Below the pieces are notes generated by a model. The model was not told where the DNA came from. It did no database searches and was given only the letters and a program-made list of their open reading frames with translations. This document shows, piece after piece, positions 1-7,897 of a stretch of DNA of 64,000 nt. Source of the DNA: Hydrotalea flava (GTDB lineage Bacteria; Bacteroidota; Bacteroidia; Chitinophagales; Chitinophagaceae); the NCBI RefSeq assembly GCF_001623405.1, contig NZ_LUHG01000039.1, positions 186,001 to 250,000 on the forward strand, given 5' to 3'. Each line of letters opens with the position of its first letter. Position 1 is the stretch's first letter. A program made the position numbers and the translations under genes.

Positions 1-470
1 TCATTCCAAAAATTTTGGAAAACTATCAATTAATTGCAGGTAGCGATGATGGTATTTCAATCAGCTACATCAGCCAATTGAATGAAAACAGTTTTAAAGA
101 TTTACTGAAGGCTTCGTTACAAAAAGATATGCTGTTACAAAGAACCAATTCCGGCATTCATAAAGATGATCTTGAAATAACCATGCAGGAAAACAGTTTT
201 AAAAACAGGGCATCACAGGGGCAGAGAAAAACATTGTTGTTAGCCATTAAACTGGCAGAATTTTCTGTTTTAAAAGAACAAAAAAAAGTTGCTCCCATTA
301 TGTTACTGGATGATGTGTTTGAAAAATTAGATGAGCAACGAATGCATCAGTTATTTTATATAGTTTGTGTACAGGAAAACTGTCAGGTATTTATTACGGA
401 TACGCATGCCGAAAGGCTCAGCAATTATTTAAAAAAAATGCAGGTAAATTTTAGTTTAATTACATTATAA
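1..470 (+). CDS. recF: DNA replication/repair protein RecF, C-terminal fragment (5' end outside window)
   Basis: RecF is an SMC-like ATPase that binds gapped DNA and helps load RecA through RecFOR. Only the last ~155 residues are present; the reading frame is open to the window edge, so the true start lies upstream. The fragment has the RecF landmarks: RTNSGIHKDDL, the ABC signature region SQGQRKTLLLAIKLAEF, the Walker B/D-loop IMLLDDVFEKLD, and a late switch histidine in ITDTHAERL. It is followed after 18 bases by the DUF721 gene on the same strand, an arrangement often seen in Bacteroidota. The family call is secure; activity cannot be judged from a fragment. Confidence 0.95.
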   Translation, partial: IPKILENYQLIAGSDDGISISYISQLNENSFKDLLKASLQKDMLLQRTNSGIHKDDLEITMQENSFKNRASQGQRKTLLLAIKLAEFSVLKEQKKVAPIMLLDDVFEKLDEQRMHQLFYIVCVQENCQVFITDTHAERLSNYLKKMQVNFSLITL

Positions 471-488
471 CCAAAGTATCTTTACAGC

Positions 489-770
489 ATGGGAGAATTT
501 AGTATTGGAGATGCACTCCATCAGTTTGTAAATAAAAGCAATTTACGCAATGGGCTGAGAGCCGTTCAAATTACCCAAATTTGGGAAGAAGTGATGGGTA
601 AAACAATTGCTAAGTACACTACAAAAATAGAGATTATTAATAATACATTATTTGTATATACGCCTGTAGGCCCATTAAAAAATGAGTTGCAATATCAAAA
701 AAGCCAAATTATTGAACGTATTAACGAGGCGTTGCAGGAAAAACTTATTACTGAAGTAGTTATTCGCTAA
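489..770 (+). CDS. DUF721 / DciA-like protein
   Basis: This 93-residue protein matches the short Bacteroidota form of DUF721, the family that includes DciA, a loader or regulator of the replicative helicase DnaB in bacteria lacking DnaC. The compact domain carries the typical IWEEVMGKTIAKYTTKI segment followed by LFVYTPVGPLKNELQYQK, the pattern of a small beta-rich nucleic-acid-binding module with terminal helices. It has no signal peptide or membrane segment. The ATG lies 18 bases after recF, so the two are probably co-transcribed, which fits a replication role. The helicase-loading function is inferred from the family and was not shown here. Confidence 0.8.
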   Translation: MGEFSIGDALHQFVNKSNLRNGLRAVQITQIWEEVMGKTIAKYTTKIEIINNTLFVYTPVGPLKNELQYQKSQIIERINEALQEKLITEVVIR

Positions 771-778
771 CTCCAATA

Positions 779-1201
779 TTAAGTATAGGTATAATCTTCC
801 TTATGCTTTAAATGTTGTTCTTCTGCAGTTTCCTTTAAAATGTCATAAATACTTAGAACACCTAAAAATTTATGCCCTTTAAAAACCGGCAGATACAAAA
901 TCTGGAAACTGTTCATTAATTCCATGCAACGTTCTGTACTATCTTCCGGTGCAACAATCGGGAAATCTTTTATCAAAATATCTTTTACAAAAGTTTTTTC
1001 CGGACGCAGTCCGTTCAATGCAATTTTATGCAGGCAGTCTTTTTCACAAACAATACCTTTATACTGGTCATCATCCGTAACAATAACATAACTAACATTC
1101 GCCACCTTCATTAAAACAAGCGCTTCCAGAACAGTTGCTTTACTGCTAATATAATTAAATTTAGCAGTTTGTTTTTCTAACAATTCATGTACATTTTTCA
1201 T
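779..1201 (-). CDS. Tandem CBS-domain protein
   Basis: A 140-residue soluble protein made almost entirely of two CBS motifs, at about residues 16-65 (TVLEALVLMKVANVSYVIVT) and 80-128 (ending FKGHKFLGVLSIYDILK). CBS pairs form Bateman modules that bind adenine nucleotides or SAM and act as energy sensors. Stand-alone pairs like this are common, and their partners are usually unknown. It converges on the DUF721 gene with only 8 bases between the stop codons and no clear terminator. The gene upstream on the same strand is beyond 220 bases of AT-rich DNA, so it is probably transcribed alone. Ligand and target cannot be read from the sequence. Confidence 0.85.
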   Translation of the reverse strand: MKNVHELLEKQTAKFNYISSKATVLEALVLMKVANVSYVIVTDDDQYKGIVCEKDCLHKIALNGLRPEKTFVKDILIKDFPIVAPEDSTERCMELMNSFQILYLPVFKGHKFLGVLSIYDILKETAEEQHLKHKEDYTYT

Positions 1202-1242
1202 ACGTAAGAATTTGTTTCATTACATGCGGCATTCATAAATAA

Positions 1243-1260
1243 ATATATATATATATATAT
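1243..1260. repeat. (AT)9 dinucleotide tract
   Basis: Nine uninterrupted AT units sit in the 220-base gap between the CBS gene and the permease gene, flanked by more AT-rich sequence. Such a tract can change length by slippage. It lies about 40 bases upstream of the CBS start on that gene's strand, so a length change could alter promoter spacing. Confidence 0.85.
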
Positions 1261-1421
1261 TATTATTTTATAAAATAAAAATATATAAGTATAGGATTTG
1301 TTTAAAAACCACATGTAAGAAGGTGATTGCAGAATTGCATGATAAAGGTAGTAAAAACGATTATGGAAGAAATGATAAAAATCAGTTAATTAGAACTTTG
1401 TTATTTTACTCTGGGATCAAT

Positions 1422-2441
1422 TCATGCATACAAAATATCGGAGAGTATATTCATTACAATAAAAAAGCAAGCTGTTAACAAAACACTGCCCATAACTACC
1501 GGAAAATCAAGTTGTTCCAGAGCATCTACCGTAACTTTTCCAATCCCATTCCAACCAAAAATATATTCCACAAAAAATGCGCCTGCCAGTAATTCCGCAA
1601 ACCAACCGGTTATGGCAGTAATAATCGGATTCAATGCATTTTTTAACGCATGCACAAATAATACTTTAGTACGAGTTAATCCTTTGGCATATGCTGTTCG
1701 AATATAATCCTGTTGCAACTCATTCAATAAACTACTTCTGGTTAATTGGGTAAAAATGGCAAGCGGTCGTATACCCAAAGTAATGGCCGGAAGAATTAAG
1801 TTTTTCAAGTCTAGTTGCTTTCCTTTAAAGGGATCAATATAATATAAACTACCCAGCATGTGTAGACCGGTATATTGAGACAATAAAAAACCAAACAGAT
1901 AAGCTATTACAATTCCTGTAAAAAAAGAAGGAACAGAAATTCCCAATATGCTGGTAAATACAGTGGTTGTATCTATCCAGCTTCCTTTCTTCACAGCAGC
2001 CAAAACACCTAAGCTAATGCCTAACAAAAACGCCAACAGCATAGCCGCAACAGTGAGTAATATGGTATTGAGAAATGCCTCTGTTAAAATTGCTGTTACC
2101 GTTTTCCGGCTTTGATAAGAACGGCCCAAATAAGGCAGTTTGATACCAACTTTATAATGGCCCCCAATGAAAAAGCCATTTAATTTTTTTTGAAAAATGG
2201 CCTTTTCGGGATAGATGGAAAGTGGAGAAACATCATTGATGTAAATTAAAAATTGTTTCCATTTGGGTTCATCCAATGCCAATTCTTTCCGAATATTTTG
2301 CATGGTGGCTTTGTCAGCAGTTTGCCCCATGATTAATCTTGCAGGATCACCTAAACCTTGAAACAGTGTGAATACCAGCAACAAAACACCCAAGAGTACC
2401 AGCATTCCATATAATGATTTTTTTAGAATAAAAATTGCCAT
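1422..2441 (-). CDS. DppB/OppB-type ABC transporter permease, ends at an in-frame TGA
   Basis: An inner-membrane permease of the dipeptide/oligopeptide/nickel type (DppB side). N-terminal signature: a first membrane helix, then the extracytoplasmic start LGDPARLIMGQTADKATMQ. The BPD_transp_1 core has several helices and the EAA-like loop DYIRTAYAKGLTRTKVLFVHALKNA. The C-terminus ends SDILYA, then TGA, then in the same frame codes IDPRVK before TAA at 1401. The family normally ends LYAxIDPRVK, so the TGA replaces one residue of a conserved tail. Its start codon overlaps the stop of the DoxX-like gene (TAATG), suggesting translational coupling. No DppC-type permease, ATPase or binding protein lies nearby, so substrate and partners are unknown. 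Confidence 0.85.
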   Translation of the reverse strand: MAIFILKKSLYGMLVLLGVLLLVFTLFQGLGDPARLIMGQTADKATMQNIRKELALDEPKWKQFLIYINDVSPLSIYPEKAIFQKKLNGFFIGGHYKVGIKLPYLGRSYQSRKTVTAILTEAFLNTILLTVAAMLLAFLLGISLGVLAAVKKGSWIDTTTVFTSILGISVPSFFTGIVIAYLFGFLLSQYTGLHMLGSLYYIDPFKGKQLDLKNLILPAITLGIRPLAIFTQLTRSSLLNELQQDYIRTAYAKGLTRTKVLFVHALKNALNPIITAITGWFAELLAGAFFVEYIFGWNGIGKVTVDALEQLDFPVVMGSVLLTACFFIVMNILSDILYA

Positions 2442-3544
2442 TATTCTTGTTTTAGAAAAGCCAATACGTTTTGTGCATCTGCAAAACTTATTTTATTTTT
2501 TACAGTTGGACCTTGCATTATAATATAAGTTGGATTTACTCTTGCAGCGGTTTTTATCACTGTTGCATCGCACTGTAATATGTTAACATTTGGGAACAAA
2601 CGCTTTCCTTCCGCCAGGTCAGCCGTAACGATAAAAACAGGAATATGCATACTGCCGGCATCCTGGTATATTTTCTGAAACACCTCTTCCCACTTTTTTA
2701 CATTCGAAAAATCACGGGCAAAAAGAAGAATATACCTGCCTTTTGTTTGTAAAAGGGCCTGTGTAGTATCAGATCCATCAGCGGTTTGTAATGCAAAATC
2801 GGCAATGGCGGCCGTTAACCCATTGCCTTTTTTAATCAATTTGGCAGATCTGTCAACAAATACATAACTGCTATCTAAATCATCCGGAATACTGTCTTCA
2901 GCAAACTCAATCATTTTTCCATCTTTTTGATATTGAAAAGTATAAGTGTAAACATCCGGAACTGCATTTTCTGGTGTTTTCATTTCATCTAACAGATTGT
3001 TCCCAATTTTATAGGGCAAACAATCAACAAAGGGTAAATGCCGCAAAACATACCATTGTGTAATAGCTAATATCAGCACTACGCCAATTAATGTAACGAA
3101 TGCAGCGCCTGATGAAAAGAAAGGCTTTACATATTTAGTTGTGAAAACAAGAAAAATAATGAGTATTAATAGCAATACGTCCTTCGTAAAAGTTTGAATG
3201 GGTGTTAAAGGAATACAATCTCCAAAACAGCCACAAGCTTTTATTTTGCCACTGAATAAAACATAGCTGGTTAAAAATGTAAAAAATACAATCAGTATCA
3301 GTAATAACCTGCTAAAAAACCGAGCCTTCCAGCCAATAATAATGGCAACGCCGGCCAGCACTTCCAAAAGATTCATGCCAAATGCCATGTACAATGAAAA
3401 TGAATCGAAAAAATTCCAATGCCATGCCTCAAAAAATTCCTGCATTTTGTAACTTAACCCAAGTGGATCATTGGCTTTTACCAAACCTGAAAAAATAAAT
3501 AACAGCCCCACCAACCACCTGACAATTATTACTAAATATTTCAT
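2441..3544 (-). CDS. BT_3928-type protein: DoxX/MauE-like membrane domain plus thioredoxin-like domain
   Basis: A 367-residue membrane protein. The N-terminal half has about five membrane segments of the DoxX/MauE type, with the cysteine motif CGCFGDC after the third segment, as in MauE-like proteins linked to thiol chemistry. After a linker, about residues 245-367 look like a thioredoxin fold (ADFALQTADGSDTTQALLQ, then YILLFARDFSNVKKWEEVF, and a cis-proline-like VNPTYIIM), but without a CxxC active site. The family is widespread in Bacteroidota and often sits beside DUF1599, as here. Its biochemical role is not established. It probably begins an operon with the permease, whose ATG overlaps its stop. 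Confidence 0.8.
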   Translation of the reverse strand: MKYLVIIVRWLVGLLFIFSGLVKANDPLGLSYKMQEFFEAWHWNFFDSFSLYMAFGMNLLEVLAGVAIIIGWKARFFSRLLLILIVFFTFLTSYVLFSGKIKACGCFGDCIPLTPIQTFTKDVLLLILIIFLVFTTKYVKPFFSSGAAFVTLIGVVLILAITQWYVLRHLPFVDCLPYKIGNNLLDEMKTPENAVPDVYTYTFQYQKDGKMIEFAEDSIPDDLDSSYVFVDRSAKLIKKGNGLTAAIADFALQTADGSDTTQALLQTKGRYILLFARDFSNVKKWEEVFQKIYQDAGSMHIPVFIVTADLAEGKRLFPNVNILQCDATVIKTAARVNPTYIIMQGPTVKNKISFADAQNVLAFLKQE

Positions 3545-3667
3545 GGCAGTAATTTTAATTCGTTAATCTGTTTATAAAATTCAAATGGCAAAATGAGAAT
3601 TAAAAAATATTTTTATAACCAAGTTTCAAACAACTTGATAAAAGCTAGCTTAATTTATATCCTGTAT

Positions 3668-4210
3668 TTATTTATGCATTAATATTAATGCAAATACGGC
3701 ATAATTGATAATATCAATAAAATTGGCATCAATTCCCTCGCTTACAATCGTTTTGCCATCATTAAATAAAATCTGCTTGATGCGCATCAATTTCATTAGA
3801 ATTAAATCGGCAAAACTTTCCTGACTCATTTCTCGCCAGGCCTCACCATAATCATGATTTTTATTTTGCATAATGTTTTTGGCAATCTGTATTTGCTTTT
3901 CATACCAATCTTCTACCTGGGTAACCGGAATTTCTTCTACTTTGGCATCTCCAATTTCAAGTTGAATTAATCCAATAACCGCATAATTCACAATGGCTTT
4001 AAATTCAGAGGCGATATCATCTGCTACCAATTGTATTTTTTTATCTTGTATCGTTCTAATGCGCAATGCCTTAATAAATAACTGATCTACCACAGAAACA
4101 ATTCTTAAAACACGCCAGGCTGTTCCATAATCTGTCGCTTTTTGAACAAAAATTTTTTTACACTGCTGTATTACTGCATCGTACTGCTGGTTGGTAATGT
4201 TCATATTCAT
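3668..4210 (-). CDS. DUF1599 protein with two internal repeats
   Basis: A 180-residue soluble protein consisting of two similar halves. Repeat 1 (about 12-83) has KATDYGTAWRVLR, then IKALRIRTIQ and EFKAIVNYAVIGLIQLE. Repeat 2 (about 105-178) has KNHDYGEAWREM, then MKLMRIKQI and NFIDIINYAVFALILM. Each half is helical with a conserved DYG-x-AWR and a D/E..NYA motif, as expected for DUF1599, which occurs in bacteria, archaea and phages. The acidic helices resemble all-alpha nucleotide pyrophosphatases (MazG/dUTPase-like), but that is only a structural guess. It lies upstream of the DoxX gene on the same strand, 123 bases away, and diverges from folP. Confidence 0.85.
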   Translation of the reverse strand: MNMNITNQQYDAVIQQCKKIFVQKATDYGTAWRVLRIVSVVDQLFIKALRIRTIQDKKIQLVADDIASEFKAIVNYAVIGLIQLEIGDAKVEEIPVTQVEDWYEKQIQIAKNIMQNKNHDYGEAWREMSQESFADLILMKLMRIKQILFNDGKTIVSEGIDANFIDIINYAVFALILMHK

Positions 4211-4323
4211 TTGTTTAAGGCCAGAGCATATAACCCGGTTATTCTATTGAAATAAAAAATGCAATATAATTTTGATGAAAATATCAATTATTTTCAATCA
4301 GAACAAACAGGCTGCTTTACTAT

Positions 4324-4331
4324 TAATTTTG
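4324..4331 (+). promoter_or_regulatory. Putative -7 box of folP
   Basis: TAATTTTG matches the Bacteroidota -7 consensus TAnnTTTG and lies 24 bases before the folP ATG. No convincing TTG -33 element is seen at the usual spacing, so the call rests on the -7 box alone. Confidence 0.4.
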
Positions 4332-4355
4332 TTGCAAGATAAATGAAAGCAAAGA

Positions 4356-5189
4356 ATGTATACGCTCAATTGTAATGGAAGGTTGTTGGTAATTGAAAAA
4401 CCCATCATTATGGGCATTATTAATGCAACACCCGATTCTTTTTTTAAAGACAGCCGGCAAACCACCATACAGACAGCAGTTGAGCAGGCAGAAAAAATGA
4501 CAAAAGAGGGGGCTGTTATTATAGACATAGGCGGACAAAGCACCCATCCTAAAAGTAGTCTGCAAACAGCTGCAACAGAAATGGAACGCATTATTCCGGT
4601 AATTACACAAATTCGTAAAACGTTACCTGAAGTTTTTATATCGGTAGATACTTTTTATGCCTCTGTAGCCAAAGCTGCAGTTGAGGCAGGTGCTGATATA
4701 TTGAATGATATTAGCGGTGGAAATTTAGACCCGAAAATGATTGAAACGGTTGCAAATCTGCATGTACCCTACATTTGTATGCATATGCAGGGCACACCTC
4801 AAACTATGCAAAAGTATACTTCATACGAGGATATTTGTTTAGATATTGTAGATTATTTTATCAAAAAAGCCACGCTGGCAAAAGAGGCCGGAATTATAGA
4901 TATGATAATTGACCCCGGCATTGGATTTAGCAAAAATATTCAGCAGAATTTTTTATTGATTAAACAACTCAGTATTTTTCAGATACTGCATAAACCCATT
5001 TTGTTGGGCATTTCAAGAAAGTCTTTTTTATATAAAACGCTTCAAAAAGAAAATGCCAGTGAGGCACTTAATGCAACAACAGCCATGCACATGGTGGGTT
5101 TAATAAATGGTGCAAACATTTTACGGGTGCATGATGTAGCTGCTGCGCAGGAGTGTATTACATTGTACAATGCTTATATGGCATCATAA
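4356..5189 (+). CDS. folP: Dihydropteroate synthase
   Basis: FolP joins p-aminobenzoate to dihydropterin pyrophosphate in folate synthesis and is the sulfonamide target. The 277-residue protein has the TIM-barrel landmarks: IIMGIINATPDSF (first pterin-binding loop), IDIGGQSTHP (usual form IDxGGESTRPG), the pterin-binding stretch FISVDTFYASVAKAAVEAGA and NDISGG, DPGIGFSKN, and the C-terminal phosphate-binding LLGISRKSF. In the second loop the usual Glu and Arg are Gln and His. The start ATG follows a good -7 box and keeps the normal N-terminus. It diverges from DUF1599 and converges on the FKBP gene, so it is probably monocistronic. Confidence 0.95.
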   Translation: MYTLNCNGRLLVIEKPIIMGIINATPDSFFKDSRQTTIQTAVEQAEKMTKEGAVIIDIGGQSTHPKSSLQTAATEMERIIPVITQIRKTLPEVFISVDTFYASVAKAAVEAGADILNDISGGNLDPKMIETVANLHVPYICMHMQGTPQTMQKYTSYEDICLDIVDYFIKKATLAKEAGIIDMIIDPGIGFSKNIQQNFLLIKQLSIFQILHKPILLGISRKSFLYKTLQKENASEALNATTAMHMVGLINGANILRVHDVAAAQECITLYNAYMAS

Positions 5190-5191
5190 AA

Positions 5192-5213
5192 AAAGCCCCC
5201 TTTCAGGAGCTTT
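5192..5213 (-). terminator. Rho-independent terminator of the FKBP gene
   Basis: An 8-bp hairpin (AAAGCTCC / GGGGCTTT on the minus strand, one G-U pair, 6-base loop) is followed on the minus strand by a T-run. It lies 25 bases past the FKBP stop and 2 bases past the convergent folP stop. The plus strand has no T-run after the stem, so it serves the minus strand. Confidence 0.75.
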
Positions 5214-5237
5214 CGAAAACTGAACAATCTATACTTT

Positions 5238-6164
5238 TTATTTAACTGGTTTCACTGAACTAGGTAATAACGGAGCAGGTGCTTTTTGTGGAGCTGGTAT
5301 GGTTACATCCGTAACTTCAATATCAAAAATTAAATTGGTGTATGGAGGAATCACCGGAGGACTGCCCTGTGGACCATAACCCAACATAGCAGGTACCAAT
5401 AAACGGCCATTCCCTCCTTTTGCAAAATATTTCAATCCATCATCCCAACCCTGAATTACATTGTGTTTGCCAACAACAAAGGTAAAGGGTGGTTTTTTAG
5501 CAGTAGCCGTATCCATATTGCCATCAAATTTTTTTCCATTTTCAAGGTAGCCTTTATAATATACAGATGCCTGCATACCTGAATCGGCTTTTGGCCCCTG
5601 ACCTTCTGTTTGTACCTCTACCAAAACTCCATTGGGTGATTGGATAGTTTTAATATTATTTTTTGCAGCATAGGCCTGTAAATCTTTAATTTCTCTGTTT
5701 TTCTCCTCTTCCATTTCTTTTTGGTAATCAGTATTAACTGCTGCATCATTATTGTAAACTTTCAAAATATCTACCCTGCCATCTATAGTACCGCCTTTTT
5801 TAAACAGTTCATTGTATTCAGGAATCATGCCCAGATTTTTGAGTGTGTCAATACTCATTACAAAATTAATTTTATCGCCCGGAGCACATTGCAATAACAC
5901 TTCAGTAAAGCTATGTTTACCAAAAGATGCAGTATCAATTTTTACAAATGCAGGAATATGCCCGAAAGTAGAATTCAAGATAGAGTCTTTCCCTCCCACT
6001 TTCATTTTGTATTCAATATTAAATTTAATAATATCACCTTGTTTTAACAGCACCTTACTATTGCCATGTATAATTTTATATACCAGGCCCGTTTTGGTTT
6101 TGTCGTACTGATGACAACCTGCAAGCAGCAGTGCAACCCCCAGAATTGTTGTTGAAATTTTCAT
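5238..6164 (-). CDS. FKBP-type peptidyl-prolyl isomerase, lipoprotein
   Basis: Peptidyl-prolyl cis-trans isomerase that would help fold exported proteins. The N-terminus is a lipoprotein signal with lipobox LLAGC (Cys16), so it should be lipid-anchored outside the inner membrane. Residues about 40-150 may be a degenerate FKBP-like half. A charged, probably helical linker (about 145-170) leads to a clear FKBP_C domain at about 185-290: VYYKGYLENGKKFDGN, FTFVVGKHNVIQGWDDGL, GGNGRLLVPAMLGYG and NLIFDIEVTDV. The tail is proline-rich. It lies 52 bases downstream of nrnA on the same strand and could share its transcript; a terminator follows it. Confidence 0.9.
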   Translation of the reverse strand: MKISTTILGVALLLAGCHQYDKTKTGLVYKIIHGNSKVLLKQGDIIKFNIEYKMKVGGKDSILNSTFGHIPAFVKIDTASFGKHSFTEVLLQCAPGDKINFVMSIDTLKNLGMIPEYNELFKKGGTIDGRVDILKVYNNDAAVNTDYQKEMEEEKNREIKDLQAYAAKNNIKTIQSPNGVLVEVQTEGQGPKADSGMQASVYYKGYLENGKKFDGNMDTATAKKPPFTFVVGKHNVIQGWDDGLKYFAKGGNGRLLVPAMLGYGPQGSPPVIPPYTNLIFDIEVTDVTIPAPQKAPAPLLPSSVKPVK

Positions 6165-6216
6165 TGGTTTATGTATTGTTATTGTTTACAATTTAGTTAG
6201 AACAAATTTTAAAACA

Positions 6217-7224
6217 TTATTGCAGGGCTTCCTTGTAAGCCGGAATAACATTGTAAAAATGTTCTAAAGTTTTTTCTAAAGTATCACTACTTCTGCCCCC
6301 GGCTGCATTTTTATGTCCGCCGCCTTCAAAATGATTACGGGCAAATATATTCACATCAAAATCTCCCTTACTGCGAAAACTCCATTTTCTTTCTTCATTC
6401 CTGTCAATTACAATGGCCCCAAACTTAATGCCTTTAATGGTTAATAAATAATTTACCAAACCTTCCGTATCGCCCGTTTTAATATCATATTGAATGATAT
6501 CAGCTCTAGGGATTGACATGACTGCCGTATTGTATTCGTACAATACATCCATTCTATTCAGTAAAGCATTCCCAATAAAACGAAGCCGATTTTCTAAAAA
6601 GCTATCATAAATGTTATCATGAATGGGCGTATGCTGTAAGCCTAAATCTTTAAAATGTGCCACCATTCTGTGTACTGATGCTGAAGTTGCAGGAAACCTG
6701 AACGAGCCGGTATCAGTCATTGTACCAGTATATAAACAAGTAGCAATGGTTACATCTAATAATTCAGGACGTTCAGATTGCATAATAAAATCATACACCA
6801 TTTCGCAAGTAGAACTTTTGGCAGTATTACTAATGCCAAATTGAAATGCCGATTCTTGTGGTTGTTCATGATGATCAATCAGTACTTTAATCCCTTCGGC
6901 TGCTTCTAAATGTTTTTCGAGGTGTTTGGTTCGGTGTAAAACATTAAAATCTAAACAAAATAAAATTTCAGCTGATTGAATGAGCGCAAGTGCTGCATCT
7001 TTTTTTGCTTCAAAATCCATAACTTTATCCGCATCCGGCATCCAATCTAAAAAATCTGCCCAATTGGTGGGTGTAATAACAGTAACATCGTGTCCGGTTT
7101 TTACTAAAAAATGATATAAACCAAGGGCTGAACCCATGGCATCGCCATCAGGTTTTTGATGTGTTGTAATAATAATTTTTTTGGGCGTTCTCAATAGTGG
7201 ATAAAATGCTTCAATTGCTTTCAT
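6217..7224 (-). CDS. nrnA: DHH/DHHA1 phosphoesterase (NrnA-like)
   Basis: A 335-residue phosphodiesterase of the NrnA group, which degrades very short oligoribonucleotides and in many species also pAp or cyclic-dinucleotide products. Metal-binding motifs are in place: THQKPDGDAMGSA (residues 21-33), CLDFN (90-94), IDHHE with the DHH triad at 117-119, and the aspartate of TGTMTDTGSF. The DHHA1 substrate-binding signature GGGHKNAAGG is at 301-310. Length and domain order are normal. A TATTTTTG box lies 11 bases before the ATG. Which substrates dominate in this organism cannot be decided here. Confidence 0.9.
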   Translation of the reverse strand: MKAIEAFYPLLRTPKKIIITTHQKPDGDAMGSALGLYHFLVKTGHDVTVITPTNWADFLDWMPDADKVMDFEAKKDAALALIQSAEILFCLDFNVLHRTKHLEKHLEAAEGIKVLIDHHEQPQESAFQFGISNTAKSSTCEMVYDFIMQSERPELLDVTIATCLYTGTMTDTGSFRFPATSASVHRMVAHFKDLGLQHTPIHDNIYDSFLENRLRFIGNALLNRMDVLYEYNTAVMSIPRADIIQYDIKTGDTEGLVNYLLTIKGIKFGAIVIDRNEERKWSFRSKGDFDVNIFARNHFEGGGHKNAAGGRSSDTLEKTLEHFYNVIPAYKEALQ

Positions 7225-7235
7225 AATCAGGTGGG

Positions 7236-7243
7236 CAAAAATA
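7236..7243 (-). promoter_or_regulatory. Putative -7 box of nrnA
   Basis: TATTTTTG on the minus strand fits TAnnTTTG, 11 bases ahead of the nrnA ATG. No TTG element was seen at the usual distance upstream, so this is tentative. Confidence 0.35.
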
Positions 7244-7304
7244 GAGTAAATCTATATGCCATTAACAGCTTTTTAAAAAGATAAGCATTTATTTAGCAGG
7301 AATA

Positions 7305-7337
7305 TTGGAAGCACTGTAACCTAAATCATTAATTTTG
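7305..7337 (+). promoter_or_regulatory. Putative ndk promoter
   Basis: TTG at 7305-7307 and TAATTTTG at 7330-7337, separated by 22 bases, match the Bacteroidota pattern TTG-N17-23-TAnnTTTG. The box ends 23 bases before the ndk ATG. Confidence 0.5.
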
Positions 7338-7360
7338 CAGCCAAATTGAATAAAACATTT

Positions 7361-7777
7361 ATGAGTAACAGAACTTTTACGATGATTAAGCCCGATGCAA
7401 CTGCAAAAGGTTACACCGGTGCCATCTTAAACCAAATGATTGAAGCGGGTTTTACTATTAAAGCCATGAAGTGGACAAAATTAACCACTGAGCAGGCTGC
7501 CGAATTTTATGCCATTCATAAAGAACGTCCGTTTTTTGGAGAGTTGGTAACTTTTATGAGTAGTGGTCCCATTGTTGCTGCTATTTTAGAAAAAAAAAAT
7601 GCAGTGAATGATTTCAGAAAATTAATAGGTGCTACCAATCCGGCTCAGGCCGAAGAAGGCACTATCCGAAAAAAATATGCAGCATCTGTTGGTGAAAATG
7701 CAGTACATGGTAGTGACAGTGATGAAAATGCATTGATTGAAGCTGACTTTTTCTTCTCAAAATTGGAAAGATTTTAA
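7361..7777 (+). CDS. ndk: Nucleoside diphosphate kinase
   Basis: Ndk balances NTP and dNTP pools by transferring the terminal phosphate of ATP to nucleoside diphosphates through a phosphohistidine. The 138-residue protein is normal length. It begins with [15 protein letters not shown], has the [16 protein letters not shown] region, and ends with the active-site motif NAVHGSDS, in which His116 is the phosphorylated residue. An in-frame TTG exists at 7346, but the ATG at 7361 is preferred because it gives the usual family N-terminus and suits the promoter. A strong bidirectional terminator follows. It is probably transcribed alone. Confidence 0.97.
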   Translation: MSNRTFTMIKPDATAKGYTGAILNQMIEAGFTIKAMKWTKLTTEQAAEFYAIHKERPFFGELVTFMSSGPIVAAILEKKNAVNDFRKLIGATNPAQAEEGTIRKKYAASVGENAVHGSDSDENALIEADFFFSKLERF

Positions 7778-7842
7778 TAACCTCCTCAAAATGGCATGAT
7801 TTTTTCTACTATTTGAATGGTTTTTTAAGGGTTTAGGGTTGA

Positions 7843-7872
7843 AAAAAGGCTTCTGTAAATTGAAGCCTTTTT
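7843..7872. terminator. Bidirectional terminator between ndk and the DUF6089 gene
   Basis: A perfect 11-bp stem, AAAAAGGCTTC / GAAGCCTTTTT, with an 8-base loop. The A- and T-runs at the stem ends make it work for both convergent genes: ndk from the left and the outer-membrane protein gene from the right. Confidence 0.9.
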
Positions 7873-7897
7873 GATTAAAGTAAATTGAAGTACTTAC

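Noticed and set aside
1202-1421. AT-rich gap with (AT)9 considered as a CRISPR, origin or riboswitch
   Set aside because: There are no spaced repeats, DnaA-box-like clusters or known riboswitch motifs; it is a simple dinucleotide tract in a gap.
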